The notes under the pieces were generated by a model. The model ran no database searches. It had not been told where the DNA came from and worked only from the letters and a program-made list of their open reading frames with translations. DNA of 64,000 nt, taken from contig JANRID010000016.1 of the NCBI GenBank assembly GCA_033765305.1, positions 124,001-188,000 on the forward strand. The letters are read 5' to 3'. Shown piece by piece: positions 43,641-52,320 of the stretch (positions are counted from its first letter, which is position 1; every line of letters begins with the position of its first letter). Made by a program: the position numbers and the translations under genes. Source of the DNA: RDXT01 sp033765305 (GTDB lineage: Bacteria; Bacteroidota; Bacteroidia; J057).

Positions 43641-44297
43641 ATGAACCGGATTCCCTACCTCATCGTGTGGATATGTGCGGCGCTGCCGGCTGCAGGCCAG
43701 ATCCACCTTGCGCCGGTCCACCGCGGCGAAGGGCTCGCCGGGCCGGAGCCCCATAGTTTTGTCATGATCTGGGAGCAGGTGCCGGGCGCGCTGCGCTACC
43801 AGTATGTGCTGACCGACAATGCGCAGTGTTTTCTCAACTGCGCCGGCGATACGCGGCAGGGCTTCACCGGAGACACCCTATTGATTGCGCCGGAACTGCT
43901 GGAGGAAACGTGGTACTACTGGATCACACGGGTGTGGTTTGCCGATGGCGACAGCAGCGAATGGACGCTGCCCTCGGCCTTTTTTACCTACACGCCGCCG
44001 GTCGATTCGCTGATCTCCCTGCGCGGGGCGGGCAGCGGCGGGCCGCTGGCGCTGCGCATCGACTGGGCCGCGCACAAGGATCTGGCGGAAATCCGCCTGC
44101 ATTGGACCGATCTGCAGGGGCGCAGTTATCCCGGCCCGGTGCTGCGGCGGGATCAGCCTATCTCGCGCTTTCAGCTGCTGGAGCAGCTCCGCCCGCCCGG
44201 CGGCGGCCGGCTTTGGGTGCTGACGGCCGTGCCCGTGCTGCGGGACGGCTTCGCCCTGCGCCCGTACCGCTACAAGCTGCTGGATGCGCAGCCCTGA
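43641..44297 (+). CDS. Secreted protein with Ig/FN3-like region, unknown role
   Basis: A 218-residue protein with a signal peptide (MNRIPYLIVWICAALPAAGQ). The N-terminal half resembles fibronectin-type segments of Bacteroidota surface proteins (SFVMIWEQVPGALRYQYVLT, CFLNCAGDTRQG, WYYWITRVWF). No T9SS tail is seen. A TAAGTTTA box lies six bases before the ATG. The HAD gene follows after 37 bases. Confidence 0.68.
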   Translation: MNRIPYLIVWICAALPAAGQIHLAPVHRGEGLAGPEPHSFVMIWEQVPGALRYQYVLTDNAQCFLNCAGDTRQGFTGDTLLIAPELLEETWYYWITRVWFADGDSSEWTLPSAFFTYTPPVDSLISLRGAGSGGPLALRIDWAAHKDLAEIRLHWTDLQGRSYPGPVLRRDQPISRFQLLEQLRPPGGGRLWVLTAVPVLRDGFALRPYRYKLLDAQP

Positions 44298-44334
44298 AGC
44301 TTGCCGTACGGCGTATTTCCCCTAATTTGCCGCC

Positions 44335-44949
44335 ATGAATCACCCTGTCCGCAATCTGCTGCTCGACCTGGGCGGCGTGCTCTACGAAATCGACCTGCCG
44401 GGCACCCTGGCCCGCTTCGAAGCCCTCCGGGCGCCGGACGCGCCCCCCATCGAATACGGCAAAAACAGCCAGCATGTCTGGTTTTCGCTCGGCGATACCG
44501 GCCATGCCGACATTGATGCCTTTACCGCCGGCCTCCGCGAGGCGTACCAGCTCCATGCGAGCGATGCGCAGCTCCGCGAAGTCTGGCTCGGGGTGCTCGT
44601 CGGGGTGCTGCCAGGCCGCGTGGAGGCAGTCGAAGGCCTGGCAGCCCGCTACCGCCTGGCCTTGCTCAGCAATACCAACCGCTTCCACTTCGAGCATTTT
44701 GCGCCGCAGTGCAAGCCCATGTTCGACCGGATGGACCACCTCTTCCTCTCCTTCGAGATGGGCGTGCGCAAGCCGGACCCGGAGATCTACCTGCGGGCGC
44801 TGGCGCAGGCAGGCTGGAAGGCCGAAGAGACCCTCTTCGCCGACGATAGCCAGGCCAATATCGAGGCAGCGCAGGCGCTGGGGCTGCAGACCTGGTGGAT
44901 CCGGGAGCACGAGGACTTTGACCGCATGGCGGAGGCGCTGCTGGCCTAG
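44335..44949 (+). CDS. HAD-superfamily hydrolase (HAD-IA)
   Basis: A 204-residue cytoplasmic protein. Motif I is LLLDLGGVLYEID (Asp11), motif II is ALLSNTNRFH, the motif III lysine is in MGVRKPDPEIY, and motif IV is FADDSQANIEAA. It is the same subgroup as the HAD protein at 7801 but not a close copy. Substrate unknown. The stop codon overlaps the stop of the convergent UDG gene in CTAG. Confidence 0.88.
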   Translation: MNHPVRNLLLDLGGVLYEIDLPGTLARFEALRAPDAPPIEYGKNSQHVWFSLGDTGHADIDAFTAGLREAYQLHASDAQLREVWLGVLVGVLPGRVEAVEGLAARYRLALLSNTNRFHFEHFAPQCKPMFDRMDHLFLSFEMGVRKPDPEIYLRALAQAGWKAEETLFADDSQANIEAAQALGLQTWWIREHEDFDRMAEALLA

Positions 44950-45536
44950 CCGTCCAGGGCTTCCCAGACGGCCTCGCGGATGCGGAGCGCAGTTTCGGCC
45001 TCGAACCAGGCATTGGCCTGCCGCCATCCGACATTGCGCGGCGAAGGGTGGGGCAGGGGAATGACGCCCAGATCGCGGTACTGCGCCCAGCGGCGTACCG
45101 TTTCGGTGAGGGAGGGCGCCTTGCGCGCCCCCAGATGGTAGGCGATGGCATACTGCCCGATGGCGAGCGTCAGGCGGATCTGCGGCATCTGCGCCAGCAG
45201 GCGGCTGCGCCACAAGGGCGCGCATTCAGGCCGGGGCGGCAGGTCGCCGCGGCTGCCCTTGCCCGGATAGCAGAAGCCCATCGGCAAAATGGCGATCCGG
45301 GATTCATCGTAAAACGTCTCGCGGTCTATGCCGAGCCAGTCCCGCAGGCGCTGCCCGCTGAGATCGTTCCAGGGGATGCCCGTCTGGTGCACCCGGGTGC
45401 CTGGCGCCTGGCCGGCGATGAGGATGCGTGCGCTGGCGCTGGCCCGAAGCACCGGCCGCGGGCCAAGCGGCAGATGCGCTTCGCACAGGCGGCAGGCCCG
45501 CACCTCCTCCAGCAAGGCCTCCAATCCGGTATCCAT
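44946..45536 (-). CDS. Uracil-DNA glycosylase family protein
   Basis: A 196-residue protein of the family 4/5 type. Four cysteines (15, 18, 89, 105) are spaced to bind a 4Fe-4S cluster (CRLCEAH, FCYPG, PECAP). Motif 1 is AGQAPGTRVHQTG (where family 4 usually has GEAPG) and motif 2 is HPSPRN. It probably removes uracil or another damaged base from DNA, although the Gln in GQAPG makes the exact activity uncertain. It is the last gene of a minus-strand set after tatC, two bases apart. Confidence 0.82.
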   Translation of the reverse strand: MDTGLEALLEEVRACRLCEAHLPLGPRPVLRASASARILIAGQAPGTRVHQTGIPWNDLSGQRLRDWLGIDRETFYDESRIAILPMGFCYPGKGSRGDLPPRPECAPLWRSRLLAQMPQIRLTLAIGQYAIAYHLGARKAPSLTETVRRWAQYRDLGVIPLPHPSPRNVGWRQANAWFEAETALRIREAVWEALDG

Positions 45537-45538
45537 CG

Positions 45539-46489
45539 TCAGGACGGGGTGGAAGCCGGGGGGACTGCCGGGCTCGCTGCAGCTTCTTTTGCTGCTTCCG
45601 CTTCCGCCTTCTTCCGGGCGGCCTCCTCTTCTGCCTTCTCCCGGGCCTCGCGGGCGGCCTGCCGTTTCAGCGTGCGGCCCGATACGCCGATGCTGATCTC
45701 ATAGAGCAGATACAGCGGGAAGAAGGTGAGGATCTGCGAAATCCAGTCGGGCGGGGTGATGATGGCCGCGATGAAGAGCAGGATCACGATGGCGTGGCGG
45801 CGGTATTTGCGCAGAAACTCCGGCGTCACGACGCCCATCTTGGTCAGGTAGAGCATCAGCACCGGCATCTCGAAGACCAGGCCCGTGCCGATGAGCAGCT
45901 GGGTGATCATGCCGATCACATCGCCGATGCGCCACTGGTTTTCAATTTCCGGCGAGAGCTTGTAGCCTGCGAGAAACTGGACCGAGAAGGGCACGATGAC
46001 GAAAAATGCGAAGGCGACGCCGATGAAAAACAGCAGGCTCATCACCGCTACACTGCCGCGCATGCTGCGCTGCTCGTGGTCGTGCAGGCCTGGCCTGATG
46101 AAGCGCCAGAACTCCCAGATCACGTAGGGGAAGGCGAAAACGAAGCCGCCGATGAGCGACATCGTCAGCGAATTGATGAACTGCTCGTAGGGGCTGATGG
46201 CAATGTAGGTGACGTCGATCTTCTCGAAGCACAGCGAGGGATCGAGGCGGCACATCAGCTGGTGGGTGATGAAGGAGCCTTTGAACGGCGCCAGCAGCAC
46301 ATTGGACAGCAGCCAGGAAAGGTTGATATACAGCGCAATGGCAAATACCACAATGGCTGCGATGCTGCGCACCAGATGCCACCGGAGTTCCTCCAGGTGG
46401 TCCAGAAACGACATTTCCTTCTCCGGGTTGGGGCTGACTTCTTTCACCCGTTTTTCCCGGAACTTGACAAAGCTGTCAATCCATCCCAT
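45539..46489 (-). CDS. tatC: Twin-arginine translocase subunit TatC
   Basis: A 316-residue six-helix receptor for Tat signal peptides. The conserved start EMSFLDHLEELRWHLVRS, the periplasmic SPYEQFINSL, the FPYVIWEFWRFIRPGL motif and TPPDWISQ are all present. It is longer than usual because of about 50 C-terminal residues of Ala/Lys/Glu (REAREKAEEEAARKKAEAEA) that should be cytoplasmic and helical. A probable client in the window is the SoxB-like protein. The gene lies 18 bases after glyA; tatA and tatB are absent. Confidence 0.94.
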   Translation of the reverse strand: MGWIDSFVKFREKRVKEVSPNPEKEMSFLDHLEELRWHLVRSIAAIVVFAIALYINLSWLLSNVLLAPFKGSFITHQLMCRLDPSLCFEKIDVTYIAISPYEQFINSLTMSLIGGFVFAFPYVIWEFWRFIRPGLHDHEQRSMRGSVAVMSLLFFIGVAFAFFVIVPFSVQFLAGYKLSPEIENQWRIGDVIGMITQLLIGTGLVFEMPVLMLYLTKMGVVTPEFLRKYRRHAIVILLFIAAIITPPDWISQILTFFPLYLLYEISIGVSGRTLKRQAAREAREKAEEEAARKKAEAEAAKEAAASPAVPPASTPS

Positions 46490-46507
46490 CGCACGTCGGA
46501 TAATCGG

Positions 46508-47821
46508 TTACCACTGGAACATCGGAAACTGGGACATCGAGGCATGGACCTCCTCGCGGACGGCATGCGCCGCCGCTTCATCCTGCGGCTGGCTGAGCAC
46601 CCGGTCGATCAGGCCTGCGATCATGCGCATTTCGTCCGGGCCTAGGCCGCGGGTGGTCAGGGCTGGCGTGCCGAGGCGGATCCCGCTGCTGACCATGGGG
46701 CTGCGCGAGTCGAAGGGCACCATGTTTTTATTCACGGTAATATCGGCCCGGCCCAGGGCTTCTTCGGCGGCTTTGCCCGTGAGCTGGGGAAACTTCGACC
46801 GCAGGTCGATGAGCATCAGGTGGTTGTCGGTGCCGCCGGAAATGATCTTGTACCCCAGGTCCACCATGGCCTGCGCCAGGGCCTGTGCATTCTGAATGAC
46901 GCGGCGGGTATAGCCATCGAATTCCGGGCGCAGCGCCTCGCCGAAGGCGACGGCTTTGGCGGCGATGATATGCATCAGCGGCCCGCCTTGGGTGCCGGGA
47001 AACACGGCGCTGTCGAGGATGGAGCTCATGCTGCGCACCTGGCCCTTGGGATTGGTGATGCCGAGGGGGTTGGGGCCGTCTTCACCGATGAGGATCATGC
47101 CGCCCCGCGTAGCGCGGAGCGTCTTGTGCGTGGTGGTCGTCACCACGTGGCAGTGGGGCAGCGGATTGGTCAGCAGGCCTTTGGCGATGAGGCCGGCCGG
47201 ATGGGCGATGTCGGCCATCAGGAGCGCGCCCACTTCGTCCGCAATGGCGCGGAAGGCCGCAAAATCCCAGTCGCGGGAATAGCTGCTGGCGCCGGTGATC
47301 ATCAGCTTCGGGCGTTCGCGCCGGGCGGTGTCGCGCACCGCATCCAGATCGATGTATCCGGTATCTTCGCGCACGCCGTAAAACACGGGGCGGTAGAGCT
47401 TGCCGGAGAAATTGACCGGCGAGCCGTGGGTCAGGTGGCCGCCATGCGAAAGGTCGAAGCCCATGATGGTATCGCCCGGCTTGAGCAGGGCGAGCATCAC
47501 GGCAGCATTGGCCTGGGCGCCCGAGTGGGGCTGCACATTGACCCAGGCGGCACCGAAGAGGGCTTTCGCACGCTCGCGGGCCAGATCTTCCACCTCGTCC
47601 ACCACCTGGCAGCCGCCATAGTAGCGGGCGCCGGGCAGGCCTTCGGCGTACTTGTTCGTCAGGCAGCTCCCCGCAGCCTGCATGACCGCTTCGCTGACAA
47701 AGTTCTCGGAAGCGATGAGCTCGATCCCCTCGCGCTGGCGGCGCGCTTCCTGGCTGATGAGGTCAAAAACGGGATCGGCGGCGGTGTGCTGTGCGGAAAC
47801 GGACGGTATGGAATCAGTCAT
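46508..47821 (-). CDS. glyA: Serine hydroxymethyltransferase
   Basis: A PLP enzyme converting serine and tetrahydrofolate to glycine and methylene-tetrahydrofolate, the main one-carbon source. It has 437 residues from the ATG at 47821 (another ATG 11 codons upstream is possible). Motifs are EGIELIASENFVSEAV, NKYAEGLPGARYYGG, VNVQPHSGAQAN, DLSHGGHLTHGSPV, DIAHPAGLIA and the PLP lysine in TTTHKTLRATRGG. It is the first gene of the glyA-tatC-UDG run and is separated from rpoD by a terminator. Confidence 0.95.
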   Translation of the reverse strand: MTDSIPSVSAQHTAADPVFDLISQEARRQREGIELIASENFVSEAVMQAAGSCLTNKYAEGLPGARYYGGCQVVDEVEDLARERAKALFGAAWVNVQPHSGAQANAAVMLALLKPGDTIMGFDLSHGGHLTHGSPVNFSGKLYRPVFYGVREDTGYIDLDAVRDTARRERPKLMITGASSYSRDWDFAAFRAIADEVGALLMADIAHPAGLIAKGLLTNPLPHCHVVTTTTHKTLRATRGGMILIGEDGPNPLGITNPKGQVRSMSSILDSAVFPGTQGGPLMHIIAAKAVAFGEALRPEFDGYTRRVIQNAQALAQAMVDLGYKIISGGTDNHLMLIDLRSKFPQLTGKAAEEALGRADITVNKNMVPFDSRSPMVSSGIRLGTPALTTRGLGPDEMRMIAGLIDRVLSQPQDEAAAHAVREEVHASMSQFPMFQW

Positions 47822-47893
47822 GAGTGCATACGGCTTTCGGGGAGTAAATATCACAAGGAATTACAGGAAATACAATCCGGGCGGATAAACGAA

Positions 47894-47922
47894 GCGCCGC
47901 CGGGGAAAGCCACCGGCGGCGC
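47894..47922 (-). terminator. Terminator after rpoD
   Basis: Arms GCGCCGCCGG (47894-47903) and CCGGCGGCGC (47913-47922) with a 9-base loop. On the minus strand it lies 25 bases beyond the rpoD stop and is followed by a short T-containing stretch. Confidence 0.65.
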
Positions 47923-47947
47923 GCAGCATATCGGGAACCGGGCAGGC

Positions 47948-48814
47948 TCAGCCCAGATAGGTTTTCAGGCCGCGGCTGCGGGAGGTATGGCGGAGGCGGC
48001 GGATGGCCTTTTCCTTGATCTGGCGGACGCGCTCGCGCGTAAGGTCGAATTTTTCGCCGATCTCTTCCAGCGTCAGCGAGTGCTCCACCCCGATGCCGAA
48101 GTAGAGGCGGATAACCTCGGCTTCGCGCTGGGTGAGCGTGCTCAGCGCGCGCTCCACCTCTTTGCTGAGGCTTTCATTGATGAGCTCGGAGTCGGGATTG
48201 GGCTCCGAATCATTCTCCAGCACATCGAGCAGGCGGTTTTCCTCCCCCTGAATAAAGGGCGCATCCACCGATACGTGGCGGCCGGAGATCTTGAGGGTAT
48301 CGGAGATTTCCTCCTCGCTCATGTTTTCGAGCACCTCGGCAATTTCTTCGGGCGAAGGCTCGCGCTCGAACTCCTGCTCCAGTTTGGAGAAGGCCTTGCC
48401 GATTTTGTTGAGGGCACCCACCCGGTTGAGGGGAAGGCGCACGATCCGCGACTGCTCGGCCAGGGCCTGCAGGATGCTCTGGCGGATCCACCAGACGGCG
48501 TAGGAAATGAATTTGAAGCCGCGGGTCTCGTCGAAGCGCTTGGCTGCTTTGATCAGGCCGAGGTTGCCCTCGTTGATCAGGTCGCCCAGCGAAAGGCCCT
48601 GGTTCTGGTATTGTTTGGCCACCGAAACCACGAAGCGCAGGTTTGCTTTGGTCAGCTTTTCCAGCGCCACCTGGTCGCCTTGCTTGATCCGGCGGGCCAG
48701 TTCGACTTCTTCGTCCGGGGAAAGCAACTCAACCTTGCCGATCTCCTGCAGATACTTGTCCAGAGATTGCGACTCCCGGTTGGTTATCTGCTTGCTGATC
48801 TTGAGCTGTCTCAT
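47948..48814 (-). CDS. rpoD: Primary sigma factor RpoD/SigA
   Basis: The housekeeping sigma-70, 288 residues, in the short form normal for Bacteroidota without region 1.1. Region 1.2 is SLDKYLQEIGKVELLSPDEE, region 2 has LRFVVSVAKQYQNQGLSLGD, LINEGNLGLIKAAKRFDETR and the -10 readers GFKFISYAVWWIRQSILQAL, region 3 follows, and region 4.2 is LTLEEIGEKFDLTRERVRQI. It directs RNA polymerase to promoters of the TTTG/TAnnTTTG type found throughout this window, including its own. Confidence 0.95.
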   Translation of the reverse strand: MRQLKISKQITNRESQSLDKYLQEIGKVELLSPDEEVELARRIKQGDQVALEKLTKANLRFVVSVAKQYQNQGLSLGDLINEGNLGLIKAAKRFDETRGFKFISYAVWWIRQSILQALAEQSRIVRLPLNRVGALNKIGKAFSKLEQEFEREPSPEEIAEVLENMSEEEISDTLKISGRHVSVDAPFIQGEENRLLDVLENDSEPNPDSELINESLSKEVERALSTLTQREAEVIRLYFGIGVEHSLTLEEIGEKFDLTRERVRQIKEKAIRRLRHTSRSRGLKTYLG

Positions 48815-49115
48815 GTAGGTTCAGAGAATAAAGGTGCCAGTACTGAGGGGACGATCGGCCCGCTTGCGCGGTTAGGTGTTTCAACGCGCAAAAATACACG
48901 GGCATCGCCCTAAATGCAAACGAAAGCTGCCGTTTCCTGTCATGCGGGTCCTGGAGCTTGGGACGCGGGTACAGCCTCCGGGGTCACAGGGTGTACGGAT
49001 GGCTTCCGCAGGCCTGCAACATATACAGCGTTTTTGATTTAACGAAGCCTGCCGGGATTTGTTTTCCGCAGGTCTGCGCCTTTCCCTATCTTGCCGGATC
49101 TGACCCGATCCGCCT
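48815..49115. other. Divergent promoter region, 301 bases
   Basis: It separates rpoD (minus) from the nucleoside phosphorylase gene (plus). It carries the rpoD promoter (listed separately) and, for the phosphorylase, a box TATCTTGC at 49087-49094, 21 bases before its ATG. Nothing else stands out in between. Confidence 0.5.
48889..48920 (-). promoter_or_regulatory. rpoD promoter, exact consensus
   Basis: On the minus strand TTTG (48917-48920), exactly 20 bases, then TATTTTTG (48889-48896), a full match to the Bacteroidota consensus. The leader is about 70 bases. Confidence 0.65.
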
Positions 49116-50018
49116 ATGCGTACGCCCTCCGAACTGATCCGCCGCGCCGACGGCAGCATCTACCACCTGGCCCTGCAGCCCGGCGATCTGGCCGATGCCG
49201 TGCTGCTGGCCGGCGATCCCGAGCGGGTGGACCAGATCGCCGCCCGGCTGGATTCGGTGGAGCTGGAGCGCTCGCACCGCGAATTCCGGACCGTGACCGG
49301 GCACCATGCCGGCCGCCGCCTGACCGTGCTCTCGACCGGCATCGGCACCGACAACATCGACATTGTGCTGCAGGAGCTGGATGCGCTGGCCAATCTCGAC
49401 CTGGATACGGGCCTGGAGCGCCCGGTGCTGCGGCGCCTGCGCCTGCTGCGGCTGGGCACCTGCGGTGCCGTCCGGCCCGAAGCGGCGCCGGGCACCCTGA
49501 TTGCCTCGCGCTTCGCCATCGGCGGCGACGCCATGCCGGCCTATTACCGCCTGCCTGTGCCGGCGGGCCTGCCTGCGGAGCTGATGCCCCAGCTCCAGGC
49601 CCTGGAATCCGCCGGCTGGCCGCCGCTGTATGCGGCAGCGGCCTCCGGAAGCCTGCACGCGCTGCTGAACGCCCGGTTTCCGGACATCCTGCAGGGCATT
49701 ACCTTCACTGCTGCGGGCTTTTACGGGCCGCAAGGCCGCCGCGCCGGGCGGCTGCCGCTGCGCTTTCCGGACCTGACCGCACAGCTGGCGCCCATCCGCG
49801 CCGGCGGGCTCGCCGCGCTGAACATCGAAATGGAAACCTCGGCCCTGCTGGCGCTTGCCGGGGCAATGGGGCACGCCGCAGGCTCCATCTGCGCAGTCCT
49901 CGCCAACCGCGCCACAGGCGCATTTGCCGAAGACCCGCAGGCCTGTGTGGATAATCTGATTGTCAGGGGGCTGGAAGTCATGCAGGCCTGGATCGGGACA
50001 GAGCAGGACCCGGCCTGA
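49116..50018 (+). CDS. Nucleoside phosphorylase (uridine phosphorylase-like)
   Basis: A 300-residue enzyme of the NP-I family that splits nucleosides with phosphate to free base and ribose-1-phosphate. Motifs are AVLLAGDPERVDQIAARLDS, TVLSTGIGTDNIDIVLQELD, LGTCGAVRP, and the ribose-binding AALNIEMETSALLALA. These favour uridine-type phosphorylases; base specificity is not certain. The insert between the last two motifs (FPDILQGITFTAAGFYGPQG) is longer than in E. coli Udp. It converges with the MoxR gene. Confidence 0.88.
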   Translation: MRTPSELIRRADGSIYHLALQPGDLADAVLLAGDPERVDQIAARLDSVELERSHREFRTVTGHHAGRRLTVLSTGIGTDNIDIVLQELDALANLDLDTGLERPVLRRLRLLRLGTCGAVRPEAAPGTLIASRFAIGGDAMPAYYRLPVPAGLPAELMPQLQALESAGWPPLYAAAASGSLHALLNARFPDILQGITFTAAGFYGPQGRRAGRLPLRFPDLTAQLAPIRAGGLAALNIEMETSALLALAGAMGHAAGSICAVLANRATGAFAEDPQACVDNLIVRGLEVMQAWIGTEQDPA

Positions 50019-50025
50019 GCGCCGG

Positions 50026-51027
50026 TCAGGGCACTTCCACCGTATCGAGGATGCGGGTCACGATCTGCTCCGGCGTCACGTTTTCGGCTTCGGCCTCGTA
50101 GGTCAGGCCGATGCGGTGGCGGAGCACATCGGGGCAGATGGCGCGCACATCCTCGGGCACCACGTACCCGCGGCGGCGGATGAAGGCATAGGCCTTGGCT
50201 GCCAGGGCGAGGGCGATGGAGGCACGGGGCGAGCCGCCGTAGCTGATCAGCGGGGCCAGCGCTGCAAGCTTGCGGTTCTTGGGCTCCCGCGTCGCGAAGA
50301 CGATGTCGAGGATGTACTGCTCGATTTTTTCGTCCATGTAGACCCTGCGGACGGCCTTCCGGGCTTCGAGGATCTGGTCGAGCTTGACCACAGGGCGTAT
50401 CTGCGCGCTGCCGGCGCCCACATTCTGGCGGATGATCAGGCGCTCTTCGTCCTGGGTGGGGTAGTGGATCACGCATTTGAGCATGAAACGGTCCACCTGG
50501 GCCTCCGGCAGGGGATAGGTGCCCTCCTGCTCGATGGGGTTCTGGGTAGCGAGGACGAGGAAGGGCTCGTCGAGGCGGAAGGTCCGCTCGCCGATGGTCA
50601 CCTGGCGCTCCTGCATGGCTTCGAGGAGGGCGCTCTGGACCTTGGCCGGGGAGCGGTTGATCTCGTCGGCGAGGATGAAGTTGGCGAAGATGGGCCCCTG
50701 CTTGACGGTAAAGTCGAGGGTCTTCTGGTTGAAGATCATGGTGCCCACCACGTCGGCAGGCAGCAGGTCCGGGGTAAACTGGATGCGGCTGAACTTGCCC
50801 TCCACAGCGGTGGAGAGGGATTTGATGGCCAGGGTTTTGGCGAGGCCGGGCACCCCTTCGAGCAGGATGTGGCCGCCGGAGAGCAGGCCCAGGAGCAGGC
50901 GCTCGACCATATATTGCTGACCGACAATGGCTTTGCGGACTTCCTCCATCAGCGGATCGATGAAGGCGCTTTTCTCGCGGATGAGTTCCTGGAGTTCGCG
51001 GAGGTCGGTGGAAGGGGTAGGATTCAT
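50026..51027 (-). CDS. MoxR-family AAA+ ATPase
   Basis: A 333-residue chaperone-like ATPase. The Walker A is LLEGVPGLAKTLAIKSL, the MoxR-specific segment FSRIQFTPDLLPADVVGTMI follows, the Walker B is FANFILADEINRSPAKVQSA, sensor I is FLVLATQNPIEQEGTYPLPE, and the lid contains ISYGGSPRASIALALAAKAY. MoxR proteins assemble or activate partner proteins with von Willebrand A domains, often DUF58 and VWA genes next door; none lie here. A TATTTTCG box on this strand (51045-51052) precedes the ATG. The frame continues upstream, but the start at 51027 gives the normal family N-terminus. Confidence 0.92.
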   Translation of the reverse strand: MNPTPSTDLRELQELIREKSAFIDPLMEEVRKAIVGQQYMVERLLLGLLSGGHILLEGVPGLAKTLAIKSLSTAVEGKFSRIQFTPDLLPADVVGTMIFNQKTLDFTVKQGPIFANFILADEINRSPAKVQSALLEAMQERQVTIGERTFRLDEPFLVLATQNPIEQEGTYPLPEAQVDRFMLKCVIHYPTQDEERLIIRQNVGAGSAQIRPVVKLDQILEARKAVRRVYMDEKIEQYILDIVFATREPKNRKLAALAPLISYGGSPRASIALALAAKAYAFIRRRGYVVPEDVRAICPDVLRHRIGLTYEAEAENVTPEQIVTRILDTVEVP

Positions 51028-51131
51028 GCAGACGGATTCTGGCCCGAAAATAGTGATTTGTCCGGGTAGAACGCAGGAAATTTCCGGAGCGTATGCGGGA
51101 AAGGGCGCGAAAGACTCCGGAAAAGCTCCGG

Positions 51132-51163
51132 TTTGTACTTTTGCGGGCGAGGCCGTAAGTTTG
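51132..51163 (+). promoter_or_regulatory. Promoter of the ATPase/TOPRIM pair, exact consensus
   Basis: TTTG (51132-51135), exactly 20 bases, then TAAGTTTG (51156-51163). Another exact -7 match, TACTTTTG (51136-51143), overlaps the spacer. This is one of the best promoters in the window. Confidence 0.6.
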
Positions 51164-51198
51164 AGGAAAGCCGGATGTGCCTGCTTAACCCCATTTTC

Positions 51199-52320
51199 AT
51201 GCCGCTGCTGCTTACAAGCCTGTATATCGACAACTATAAGTCGTTTACCAATTTCAGCATTGGATTCGACCCCATTACCCTGCTGCTGGGAGGCAATGGA
51301 TCGGGAAAGTCGAGCGTGTTTGAAGTGCTGAAGAAGCTGCAGCAGCTGCTGGATGGCGCGGAGGCGCCCGCAGTATTTCATGCGGCCGACTGCACCCGAT
51401 GGTCCGGGCTGACGGTTCAGCGTTTCGAGCTGGTGCTGCAGCAGGGGGAGGAGCAGTTTCAGTACACACTCGTACTCGAGCACGATGATTCCCGCACCCG
51501 GCTCCGTATTCAGGAAGAGCAACTGCTGGCAGGCGGCACGCTGCTGGCGAGCTTCCGCTCCGGAAATGCACAGCTCTACCGCGACGACGGCTCGCAAGGC
51601 CCGGCATATACCTACGACTGGAAACGCTCCCTCATCGCAGGCATTCCGCCGCATCCGTCGAACAAGCGCCTGACCCATTTCCGGGAGCTGGTTTCCAAAA
51701 TCTTGATTGTCAAGGCGATTCCTTCAGAGATAGGCAGCCACAGCATGTCTGAAAGCCCCTATCTGGAGGATTCGCTGCGCAATTTTGCCTCGTGGTACCG
51801 TTATGTATCGCTGCAGGACCAGGGAACGGTGCTGGAGGCGACCCGCACGCTGCAGGGGCTGATGGAAGGCTTCAGCCATATCGATCTGAGGCAGAACGGC
51901 GAAAGCAGGGTACTGACGGTCAATTTCCGGACGGAATCCAGCCGCCAGCCGGTAGCTTACCGCTTCGATGAGCTATCCGACGGGCAGCGGCAGCTGATCT
52001 GCCTGTACCTGCTGCTGGCCTTTGCCCGCACACAGGAATATGTGCTGTGCCTGGACGAGCCGGACAATTACCTGGCGCTGCCGGAAATTCAGCCCTGGCT
52101 GATGCAGCTCTTCGACGATGCTTCTGACGGCCTGTATCAGGCCCTGCTCATTACACACCACCCTGTGCCGATCAACTATCTGACAGGCGCGCGCGCCGCT
52201 GTCTGGCTGTACCGCCAGCAGCATGGGCCGGTCCGGGTGAGCCGGATTGCGGAAGATGCCGGTGCAGACGGCGTATCGGTCGCAACGCTGGTAGAACGCG
52301 GCTGGGTATATGAGCAATAG
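51199..52320 (+). CDS. AAA family ATPase, ABC/RecF-like (possible defence)
   Basis: A 373-residue ATPase of the AAA_15/AAA_21 (OLD/RecF-like) type. It begins MPLLLTSLYIDNYKSFTNFS with Walker A LLGGNGSGKSSVFEVL. The ABC signature is LSDGQRQLICLYLLLAF, Walker B is EYVLCLDEPDNYLAL, and the H-loop is LLITHHPVP. An earlier ATG at 51175 would add eight residues. The next gene encodes a TOPRIM-like protein whose start overlaps the end by 11 bases. Such ATPase plus TOPRIM or RloB-like pairs (PARIS, AbiL, OLD-type) are anti-phage modules; the role here is inferred. Confidence 0.85.
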   Translation: MPLLLTSLYIDNYKSFTNFSIGFDPITLLLGGNGSGKSSVFEVLKKLQQLLDGAEAPAVFHAADCTRWSGLTVQRFELVLQQGEEQFQYTLVLEHDDSRTRLRIQEEQLLAGGTLLASFRSGNAQLYRDDGSQGPAYTYDWKRSLIAGIPPHPSNKRLTHFRELVSKILIVKAIPSEIGSHSMSESPYLEDSLRNFASWYRYVSLQDQGTVLEATRTLQGLMEGFSHIDLRQNGESRVLTVNFRTESSRQPVAYRFDELSDGQRQLICLYLLLAFARTQEYVLCLDEPDNYLALPEIQPWLMQLFDDASDGLYQALLITHHPVPINYLTGARAAVWLYRQQHGPVRVSRIAEDAGADGVSVATLVERGWVYEQ

